NCBI GenBank assembly: GCA_945870175.1
Contig: CAMBRJ010000089.1
Location: forward strand, 1 to 8,960
Reading direction: 5' to 3'
DNA length: 8,960 nucleotides
From: Gemmatimonas phototrophica
GTDB taxonomy: Bacteria > Gemmatimonadota > Gemmatimonadetes > Gemmatimonadales > Gemmatimonadaceae
Position numbers and translations under genes: made by a program. Positions 1 to 5,883 of this stretch are shown one piece after another. Below the pieces are notes generated by a model. It ran no database searches. It saw nothing but the letters and a program-made list of their open reading frames with translations, and was not told the DNA's origin. Each line of letters begins with the position of its first letter. Position 1 is the stretch's first letter.

Positions 1-600
1 AAAGTCGAGGCCAACCACGGCGTGTATCGGTTGCATTGGGAAGTCGGGGCCGACGGCCAGCACCGGCACCCGAGATTCCCGAAGCGTGGCCAACGTGGTC
101 TCGGTACCAAACAACCGATCCAGCGGATTGCGACGCCCGATTCCCATCACGATGACCGATGCGTGACGATGCATCGCTGCCGCGGCTAACAGGCGTGACG
201 GCGAGCCGAGTTGCACGTCCACCGGCCACGCCGGATCACCGGCGGCCGAGATCGAGATCGTACGCCGCACGTCCTCAACCATCGACGTGCGGCGCGCCTC
301 ATCCAGATCCGCCGGCACTGGCAACACGTCCATCCCGGCGGCCACGCCGGGCGTCGGCTCGCAGACGCCAAGCACCTGGAGCGGACCACCGAACGTCCGC
401 TGCGCGAGCCGACCGGCGTTGAACAACGCCTCACTGGAGACCGGTGCCCCATCGCACGCCACGAGCACGGGGCCGGACACGCCGGGCAGAGACGCGGAGT
501 GCAAGACGGGATCGTGAGCGAGAACGGACATGGGCAGGACCGTAGTGGAGCGGCGGGCATCGCGCGACGTCGCGATGAAGAAAAGGGTCGCACGTTCCAC
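1..600 (-). CDS. Universal stress protein (UspA family), probably tandem-domain; partial, runs off left edge
   Basis: UspA-family proteins are cytoplasmic nucleotide-binding stress proteins. The first domain opens with a beta strand and turn (GPVLVACDG, residues 43-51 of the long form). It ends in a nucleotide-loop signature: glycines in GIGRR (153-157), nine residues after the second glycine, then GT, and a closing strand VPVLAVGPD. The next strand, HAVVGLDF (193-200), looks like the start of a second Usp domain, so the whole protein is probably about 280-320 residues. I chose GTG at 600 because GGAGG lies six bases upstream and third-position GC rises from about 65% to 85% at that point. 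An ATG at 531 (MSVLAHDP) would place the start nearer the domain but has no Shine-Dalgarno sequence. The frame is the same as that of the upstream PLD gene, separated by one TAA. The glycine pair is one residue closer than the canonical G-2X-G-9X-G(S/T). Confidence 0.8.
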   Translation of the reverse strand, partial: MERATLFFIATSRDARRSTTVLPMSVLAHDPVLHSASLPGVSGPVLVACDGAPVSSEALFNAGRLAQRTFGGPLQVLGVCEPTPGVAAGMDVLPVPADLDEARRTSMVEDVRRTISISAAGDPAWPVDVQLGSPSRLLAAAAMHRHASVIVMGIGRRNPLDRLFGTETTLATLRESRVPVLAVGPDFPMQPIHAVVGLDF

Positions 601-669
601 CCACGCCCTCCATCGGGGAGTCCACTGGTCAGCGTCAGGAAATCCCGTACATGCCGCTCGGCGCCGCCG
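601..669 (-). other. Gap between the PLD and Usp genes
   Basis: This stretch holds the Usp ribosome binding site. I see no clear hairpin followed by a T run, so nothing argues against co-transcription of the PLD and Usp genes. Downstream of the PLD TAA the same frame has no further stop and runs into the Usp frame. Confidence 0.4.
607..611 (-). promoter_or_regulatory. Shine-Dalgarno sequence GGAGG for the Usp gene
   Basis: GGAGG read on the minus strand, followed by six bases and a GTG at 598-600. It is one of only two textbook ribosome binding sites in the window and is the main argument for the GTG start. The alternative ATG at 529-531 is preceded by CGGTCCTGCCC, which has no match to the anti-SD. 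Confidence 0.5.
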
Positions 670-2055
670 TTAGAGGGCCCAGCGCAGCGCGCGCGCGGTG
701 GTATCGAGCATCCGGTGCGACCAAGTGCGCTGCTGCCAGGCGTCCATGGTGATCTCCCGGCTGCTGGCGAGATCGCCCCGAAAGCTGCGTTCGAGCGCCG
801 CGGCGCAAGCATCGTCGAAGACCAGCACATTGCATTCGGCGTTCAACCAGAACGAACGGAAATCCAGATTCGACGAGCCGATCAAACTCGCGTAGCCATC
901 GACCACCATGGTTTTCGCATGCAGGGTGGCGCGTTCGTACTCGAACACGCGCACACCGCTCTCGAGCAAGGCGTGATAGGCTCCGTGCGCGGCGTGCCGG
1001 ATCAGCGGCACATCGGTGCGCGCACTGGGCAACAGCAGGCGCACATCCACACCGCGCCGTGCCGCCGTGAGCAGGAAGGTGAGTGCGCGGCGCGGCGGTG
1101 CGAAGTATGGCGTCGTGATCCAGAGGCGTTCGCGCGCTCCGCCAAGCAACGCCGACAACACGCTCAGCATCTCGCCTTGTCCGCGCCCGGGCCGTGGATC
1201 CAACACGAGCACCGCGCGATCCTCCGGCGCGGCCACTTCGATGACACGGCGTACGCGACGCCCGCGACGACGGTCGCGTTGCCGTCCGAGCTGACGCTGC
1301 AGCTGACGTTGGACGGCTTGCTGCACGCGATGTGAGAGCGCCCGCGTGCCGATCCCCTCGACGTTGTGTTGCGGCGACGTCTCGGCGGCATCGCTCCAGC
1401 TCACATACTCGAGACCCGGCAACGCCGGACCACGCGCGCGATCCCATCCTTCCGCGAACACCGCGGCCAGTTCACGCGCCACCGACCCGTCCACCTGGAC
1501 GAACGTGTCGCGCCACACATCGTGACGGGCCCGAATCGACGAACCATATTCTTCACCGATGTTCATGCCCCCGGTGAAGGCCACGCACCGATCGCAGACC
1601 AGGAGCTTGCGATGATCACGGCGCAGCGCGTCGAACGGATGCTGCCAGAGGCGGTGAAAGTGGCGTACCACGACACCCTGCGCAGTCAGCGAATCCCAGA
1701 AGTGATCGGCTGTGCCCATCGACCCCACCGCATCGACCAGCACGTACGTGCGCACGCCGCGCGCGGCCGCGCGCACCAACGCCTGCTGCACGGACGCACC
1801 GAGCGTGTCGTCACGCAGGATATACGTCTCCAGCAGCACCTCGTCACGAGCGGCATCGATCGCCGCGATCATGGTGCGGAACGCCTCGGCACCATCGGGC
1901 AGGAGCATCGGCGGCGGACACTGATGCATGGGTCCACCGTCGATCAGCTGCAGGAGTTCGCGAAACGCCGGATCGCGCACCCCCTCGGCGAAGCGCCGTG
2001 CCGCGCCCCACGCGCGATACGTGCGCACTTCCCGAAGCGACGGTACGTCAGCCAT
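670..2055 (-). CDS. Phospholipase D / cardiolipin synthase-type protein with two HKD motifs
   Basis: 461 residues with two PLD catalytic HxKxxxxD motifs: H148/K150/D155 followed by TGGMNIG, and H379/K381/D386 followed by IGSSNLD. The first half carries ETYILRDDTLG (76-86) and the second TTPYFAP (314-320) and RRGVDVRLLLP, as in bacterial cardiolipin synthases, which make cardiolipin from phosphatidylglycerol by phosphatidyl transfer. There are no N-terminal membrane helices, so it resembles the ClsB type more than ClsA; other PLD-type phosphatidyltransferases remain possible. An Arg/Gln-rich stretch (about residues 240-272) sits between the domains and looks like an insertion. The ATG at 2055 has only a weak purine stretch upstream (GCGGAAAC); M43 or M50 would still leave both catalytic domains intact. 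The Usp gene follows downstream on the same strand, and yvlD starts 8 bases away on the other strand. Confidence 0.87.
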   Translation of the reverse strand: MADVPSLREVRTYRAWGAARRFAEGVRDPAFRELLQLIDGGPMHQCPPPMLLPDGAEAFRTMIAAIDAARDEVLLETYILRDDTLGASVQQALVRAAARGVRTYVLVDAVGSMGTADHFWDSLTAQGVVVRHFHRLWQHPFDALRRDHRKLLVCDRCVAFTGGMNIGEEYGSSIRARHDVWRDTFVQVDGSVARELAAVFAEGWDRARGPALPGLEYVSWSDAAETSPQHNVEGIGTRALSHRVQQAVQRQLQRQLGRQRDRRRGRRVRRVIEVAAPEDRAVLVLDPRPGRGQGEMLSVLSALLGGARERLWITTPYFAPPRRALTFLLTAARRGVDVRLLLPSARTDVPLIRHAAHGAYHALLESGVRVFEYERATLHAKTMVVDGYASLIGSSNLDFRSFWLNAECNVLVFDDACAAALERSFRGDLASSREITMDAWQQRTWSHRMLDTTARALRWAL

Positions 2056-2063
2056 GTTTCCGC
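2056..2063. promoter_or_regulatory. 8-base divergent start junction
   Basis: The start codons of the PLD gene (minus) and the yvlD-like gene (plus) face away from each other with eight bases between them. The promoter of each must therefore lie inside the other gene's 5' coding sequence, unless the PLD protein starts downstream at M43 or M50. I cannot point to a convincing -35/-10 pair in either direction. Confidence 0.35.
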
Positions 2064-2435
2064 ATGACCTTCATTCTGCGACTCCTGATCAATGCGGTCG
2101 CGCTGTGGTGCGCCGCGCGCTTTATCGATGGCATCAGCTATACCGGAAGTTGGCAGGGACTCGTCGGGCTCGCACTCGTGTTCGGGGTCGTGAACACGTT
2201 GGTGCGACCGGTCCTGTCGTTCTTCTCGTTCCCCATCCAGATCATCACGCTGGGGCTGTTCACGCTCGTGCTGAATGCGGCCATGCTGCTGCTCACGAGC
2301 GCACTCGCCACGCGCCTCGGCGTCGCGTTCCACATCAGTGGATTCTGGGCCGCATTCGTGGGCGCGTTAGTGGTGAGCATGCTTAGTACCATCCTCAGTT
2401 GGGTCGTGATCCCACGCGACGCCGACGCCGACTGA
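2064..2435 (+). CDS. YvlD/DUF360 (phage_holin_4_2) family small membrane protein
   Basis: 123 residues, nearly all membrane. Four hydrophobic segments are visible: about 2-20, 30-48, 55-80 (with LGLFTLVLNAAML) and 92-116. The segment FFSFPIQIITLGLF (53-66) and VVNTLVRPVL (42-51) match the conserved pattern of the YvlD/DUF360 family, whose length is usually 110-125 residues. The family carries the name phage holin only by annotation history; here it stands alone with no lysis or phage genes. Its molecular role is not established; the B. subtilis member belongs to an envelope-stress regulon. The frame is open further upstream, but the earlier ATG (1998) adds a non-hydrophobic, arginine-rich tail antisense to the PLD gene, so I start at 2064. 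No Shine-Dalgarno sequence precedes it. It converges with pafC, leaving 22 bases. Confidence 0.85.
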   Translation: MTFILRLLINAVALWCAARFIDGISYTGSWQGLVGLALVFGVVNTLVRPVLSFFSFPIQIITLGLFTLVLNAAMLLLTSALATRLGVAFHISGFWAAFVGALVVSMLSTILSWVVIPRDADAD

Positions 2436-2457
2436 ACGCGCAGCTCAGGCGAGACGC

Positions 2458-3450
2458 TCAGGCGGGAAGCTCGTCGAGCGCGCGCTGCAACACCCGCGCC
2501 AGGGCCTGTCGCACTCGCTCCGGCGCGAGAATGACCGCGTCGGGGCCGTACTGCAGCACATGGCGGATCGCCCAGGATTCGTCCGCCAGCGGATAGTGCA
2601 CCAGCAGTGACCCGTCGGGGTGCCGCGCGCCGCTCTCCCGCTCGGCGATCCAGCGTGCCACGTTCGGACTGTACCGCACCACCAACGACTCGACGGCCGG
2701 CGCGTCCTGCACGAACACATGTCCGTCTCGCAACACGGAGTCCACCGTGAAATCGGCGGGGCGTTCGAAGGCATCGGGCGTTGCCACCGCCACGCGCACT
2801 CGATCGAGGCGAAACACACGGAGCGCGTCGTTGCGTTCGCAGAACGCCACGAGATAGATATTCGCGTCGGCCCGCACCAAGGCGTACGGACGGACGCGAC
2901 GCACGGTAGCATCGGTGTCGTTCGAACGCTGATACGTGAGCTGCACGACCTGCTGAAACTCGATGGCGCGCTGCAGCACGATCACGGCATCCCACTCGGT
3001 GTCGCGCGCGGGTTCGATGGCAAACGGGCGCACGGCCTCGGCCGTCGCACCCACTTTGCGCTTGTCGACCACCGTCTCGACCGGCCGCACAGCGATCTCG
3101 CCCAGGCGCGCGCGCACATTCACCACGAGATGACGCTCATCGACCGGCAGCTCCTGCTGCAGGATACCGAGCCCCAACTCGAGCGCCGCCACCTCGGGGC
3201 GCGTGAGGCGCATCGGACGCTTGAAGTGCGACGATCGCATCGACACGCTGTCCGCTCCCCAGTACAGCTCGATGCTCTCCACGAATCCCGGCGGCGTATC
3301 GTCACGGTCGAGCGAGAGAAAGTCCGCGCGCAGGATTTTCGCCGTGGTCCCCACGCGCCTCGCGAGCTGCTCGATCGTGAGTTTCGGTTCGTCGGCCATC
3401 GTCGGGAGCGCGATCAACAGGCGCTGCAGTCGTTCATCGGCGCGCGTCAT
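2458..3450 (-). CDS. pafC: WYL-domain transcriptional regulator, PafC-like
   Basis: 330 residues. The N-terminus has a winged helix-turn-helix (about 6-72, with LTIEQLARRVGTTAKILRADF as the HTH core), then the linker FKRPMRLTRPEVAALELGLGIL (76-97), typical of PafC. A WYL domain follows at about 165-222 (VVQLTYQRSND, VRRVRPYALV, NIYLVAFCE, RVFRLDRV); the WYL signature appears as IYL. A C-terminal WCX-type extension ends near YGPDAVILAPERVRQAL (301-317). In mycobacteria PafC pairs with PafB to activate RecA/LexA-independent DNA-damage genes, with the WYL domain as ligand sensor. Here the gene overlaps pafB by ATGA and has a strong GGAGG four bases upstream of its ATG, so the two are translationally coupled and probably form one complex. 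The regulon in this organism is unknown. Confidence 0.82.
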   Translation of the reverse strand: MTRADERLQRLLIALPTMADEPKLTIEQLARRVGTTAKILRADFLSLDRDDTPPGFVESIELYWGADSVSMRSSHFKRPMRLTRPEVAALELGLGILQQELPVDERHLVVNVRARLGEIAVRPVETVVDKRKVGATAEAVRPFAIEPARDTEWDAVIVLQRAIEFQQVVQLTYQRSNDTDATVRRVRPYALVRADANIYLVAFCERNDALRVFRLDRVRVAVATPDAFERPADFTVDSVLRDGHVFVQDAPAVESLVVRYSPNVARWIAERESGARHPDGSLLVHYPLADESWAIRHVLQYGPDAVILAPERVRQALARVLQRALDELPA

Positions 3451-4562
3451 GCCACCTCCGTGGGGAGCGCGGTATTGAGCACGGTGGCGTGCGCCGCACG
3501 GTGAGCAGCCAGTGTCTCCTGCAGCAGCGCGCGCCAGGCGGCACGCCAGTCATCCGGCGACACAATCGCGGCATCTCCGCCGAAGGTGAGCACCCATCGC
3601 AGGAACGGATCGCGGCGGCGTACCCGAAAGCGGCGCTGCGACGGAACGCTCGCGTCCTCGCCCAGCTGCATGCCCTGCCGCACCTGACCCGACTCGCCCC
3701 GGAACGCGACCACGACCGAGACCGCCTCCTCATCGCCGAGCTCCCACGCCTGACGCGAGGCGGCGTGCGCCTCGAGGTCGAAGGTGGCCGGAATGACGTA
3801 GTCCGGCTGCTTTCTGGCGGCGTTGTACTTCGGCTTGGAGATGCGACTCACGCGGAACTGCCGCAGCGCCTGCTGGTCGGCGTCGTGCGCCACGAGATAC
3901 CAGTGTCCCGTGAGAAACAGGAGGCCATAGGGCTCCACGGTGCGCATACTCGTACGGTTGCGCCCCATGCTCGCGTAGCTGAAGGTCACGCGCTGTCGGG
4001 CCGACAGCGCGTCGCTCAGAACGTCGAACGTGCTGGCCTGCACCTTCACGCTGGCCGTCAGTGGCTCGCCGATCGGCAGGAGCCCGACATCCCGTTCGAG
4101 CTTGGCGATCGCGGCGGCGGCATCGGCCTCGAGCGTCGGATTACCGAGCGCGCGTACGCGCGCCGCGGCACGGCGAAGCGTGAGACACTCATCGGGCGTG
4201 ATCGCCAGCACGGGCAATGATTGATAGCCGATCCCCTGCGGCCGCGCGATAGTGCGCACTTCGATCGCAGGCACGAGGCGTGATTCGCACAGCGCCAGAA
4301 AGGGCAGATAGAACGCCACGGGGAGGAGACGATAGCGCGACTCTCCACCGTCGCTGTCGGCCAGTGTCTCGATCGCGACGCCGAAGTCCCGCAGTTCGTC
4401 CTTGTCGCGCTCGAAGGTGCGCATGACGCTTTGCTCGTCGATGTCGCCCGCCACGTAGCCAGGCACATCGCGACGCAGATCGGCGAAGGCGGCGCCGTGG
4501 TGGCGTCGCAGCAGCGCGGAGAGCAGATCGAGCCAGCGGGTCAGTTTATCGGCAGCAGCCAT
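3447..4562 (-). CDS. pafB: WYL-domain transcriptional regulator, PafB-like
   Basis: 371 residues from ATG 4562. The N-terminal winged helix resembles PafB closely: DKLTRWLDLLSALL (5-18), VPGYVAGDIDEQSVMRTFERD (33-53) and DELRDFGVAIET (55-66), where a metal-free HTH is expected. A WYL domain spans about 178-245, with a literal WYL at 221-223 (TGHWYLVAHD) followed by LRQFRVSRI. A WCX-like tail includes FLRWVLTFGGDAAIVSP (320-336). Residues about 80-120 hold an extra hydrophobic segment (FYLPFLALCESRLVPAIEV) not expected between winged helix and linker in actinobacterial PafB. The frame extends to a TTG at 4583, but the added MFLGISC lacks support; neither start has a clear ribosome site. It is the first gene of the pafBC unit and sits 66 bases after the matC-like stop. 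PafBC assignment is by domain order and motif; another WYL subfamily is possible. Confidence 0.8.
   Translation of the reverse strand: MAAADKLTRWLDLLSALLRRHHGAAFADLRRDVPGYVAGDIDEQSVMRTFERDKDELRDFGVAIETLADSDGGESRYRLLPVAFYLPFLALCESRLVPAIEVRTIARPQGIGYQSLPVLAITPDECLTLRRAAARVRALGNPTLEADAAAAIAKLERDVGLLPIGEPLTASVKVQASTFDVLSDALSARQRVTFSYASMGRNRTSMRTVEPYGLLFLTGHWYLVAHDADQQALRQFRVSRISKPKYNAARKQPDYVIPATFDLEAHAASRQAWELGDEEAVSVVVAFRGESGQVRQGMQLGEDASVPSQRRFRVRRRDPFLRWVLTFGGDAAIVSPDDWRAAWRALLQETLAAHRAAHATVLNTALPTEVA
3455..3459 (-). promoter_or_regulatory. Shine-Dalgarno sequence GGAGG for the pafC-like gene
   Basis: GGAGG followed by TGGC and the ATG at 3448-3450. It lies within the last codons of pafB and, with the ATGA overlap, fixes the pafC start. 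Confidence 0.6.
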
Positions 4563-4592
4563 ACAAGAAATACCCAAAAACAACGGATTACC
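4563..4592 (-). promoter_or_regulatory. AT-rich patch upstream of pafB, candidate promoter region
   Basis: About 63% A+T in 30 bases, against a strongly GC-rich background, directly before the pafB start. No good -35/-10 pair with 16-18 base spacing could be picked out, and I found no match to the mycobacterial PafBC promoter motif beginning TTGTC. The remaining gap up to 4628 shows no convincing terminator for matC. Confidence 0.3.
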
Positions 4593-4628
4593 GGCCGCGA
4601 CGGAAGCCTCGCCGCGCGCTTGGGGAAC

Positions 4629-5873
4629 TCAGGGAATGAATACTGGCACGATGAACTGACAAAACAGCGCGCCCACGATCGTCATCGCGAAGCCCCACAG
4701 CAGCAGCTGGCGGAACAGCTGCTTGGTGTCGTGGCCGGTCGGCACGGCCGCGATGCACAGGGCACCGATCGTCGAAAGCGGTGACACATCGACCAGCGCC
4801 GCGCCCACGTTGATGCTGATCGCAATCTGGAGCGGATGACCGCCACCGAGCTTCGCGACCAGTCCCGGCACGGCTGGGAGGAAGGCGGGATACACCACGC
4901 CCGACGTGGAGCTGTACGTGGAGATCAGCCCCGTCACGCCGGCGATCACCCCGTTCACCGAGCCCGGCGAGGCCAGCTTCGCCAGCATGGTGGTGAACAG
5001 GTCCATGCCGCCCGTCTTCTCCAAGACACCGATCAGCACGCTCACGCCGCACACCATCACGATCACCGGCCAGGGCACTTGCTTCAGCATGGCGCTGTCG
5101 CTGCCGATACCAATCAATACCAATAGCGCCGCCGCGGCGAAGGCCGTGAGTCCAGGATTGACCTTGAAGAACAGCACCGCACTCACCCACAGCACGCCCA
5201 CGGCGAGCGTGATCCAGTGCGCACGCGTGAACGCCGCATCCTCGGCGTCGACCACGAGCCGCGAGTTACGCAGCATCGCCGGTCCGCCAAACATCGCCCA
5301 CGCCGCCGTCGCCACGATCGTATGCGCCACGAAGTTCATTACCAAAACCTCCGTGGCGTGACCGCCCAATCCAGCCTTCTCCATCAGCGTCTGCACGATC
5401 GCGCCGATCGCACTGATCGGTGACAGGTTGCCGGCGTTCGCCCCGTTGCCAACCATCAACGCCATCAGCAGCATTGGTGCCTTCGCGCGGTGTGCGAGCC
5501 CCATCGCGAGTGGGGCCAGCAGCGCGGTCGTCGCAATCGCCCCCGGTCCGCTGGTCGAGATCAGACAGGCCAGGAGAAACACGAAGGGTGGCAACAGCGC
5601 CGCCCGCCCGCGCAGCAGGCGCACGCCATGATGCGTCACCGCCTGCATCGTGCCATTGGCCTGCGCGATCCCGAACAGCAGCGTGACGCCCAGCAGTGTG
5701 AGAAAGAGCGACGACGGAAACACCGCCATCAGCTGTTCGACTTTCCAGTCGGCCGCGAACGTCGCGATCCCCCAGGCCAATGCGACCGCGAGCACCCCGA
5801 CGTTGACACGCGACGTCAGGCTGGCCGCCACCACCAGCAGCAGGGCCAGCAGCGAGAGCAGGGCGGGACTCAT
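4629..5873 (-). CDS. MatC/SLC13-like carboxylate permease, probable malonate transporter
   Basis: 414 residues with about eleven hydrophobic segments and no large soluble domain, so an inner-membrane permease. Two related motifs occupy equivalent places in the two halves, NLSPISAIGAIV (149-160) and DVSPLSTIGALC (362-373), the inverted-repeat hallmark of the ion transporter/SLC13 (DASS) fold; each lies after a re-entrant-like segment (TSGPGAIATTALLAPLAMG, 107-125; STSGVVYPAFLPAVPGLV, 322-339). The N-terminal half resembles the MatC dicarboxylate carrier family. Its position ten bases after a malonyl-CoA synthetase gene makes malonate the likely substrate, but a related dicarboxylate is possible. 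The frame is open to 6023 upstream, but those 50 extra codons overlap matB and are arginine/cysteine rich, so I start at ATG 5873 (MSPALLSLLALLL). No Shine-Dalgarno sequence is evident; translation coupling to matB is likely. Confidence 0.78.
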   Translation of the reverse strand: MSPALLSLLALLLVVAASLTSRVNVGVLAVALAWGIATFAADWKVEQLMAVFPSSLFLTLLGVTLLFGIAQANGTMQAVTHHGVRLLRGRAALLPPFVFLLACLISTSGPGAIATTALLAPLAMGLAHRAKAPMLLMALMVGNGANAGNLSPISAIGAIVQTLMEKAGLGGHATEVLVMNFVAHTIVATAAWAMFGGPAMLRNSRLVVDAEDAAFTRAHWITLAVGVLWVSAVLFFKVNPGLTAFAAAALLVLIGIGSDSAMLKQVPWPVIVMVCGVSVLIGVLEKTGGMDLFTTMLAKLASPGSVNGVIAGVTGLISTYSSTSGVVYPAFLPAVPGLVAKLGGGHPLQIAISINVGAALVDVSPLSTIGALCIAAVPTGHDTKQLFRQLLLWGFAMTIVGALFCQFIVPVFIP

Positions 5874-5883
5874 ACGCCGCGGC

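Noticed and set aside
211..1335. Long plus-strand open frame (374 codons) antisense to the Usp and PLD genes
   Set aside because: Its protein is histidine/arginine-rich without domain pattern, and both opposite-strand genes have clear family motifs. It is a frame artefact of high GC.
1759..1774. 16-base perfect palindrome of G and C
   Set aside because: It lies in PLD coding sequence for an Arg/Ala run; expected by chance at this GC content.
1366..2067. Plus-strand open frame (233 codons) antisense to the PLD gene
   Set aside because: It covers the N-terminal half of a protein with intact HKD motifs on the other strand; composition is arginine/histidine rich with no motif.
2064..2435. Phage holin from the family name
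   Set aside because: The DUF360/YvlD family carries that label without lysis evidence, and no phage gene is near.
2443..2464. Direct repeat GCTCAGGCG, 13-base period, at the yvlD/pafC convergent gap
   Set aside because: Only two 9-base copies, one overlapping the pafC stop; too short for a meaningful repeat or terminator and no T run follows.
2620..3504. Plus-strand open frame (294 codons) antisense to pafC
   Set aside because: Low-complexity basic protein antisense to a well-supported regulator.
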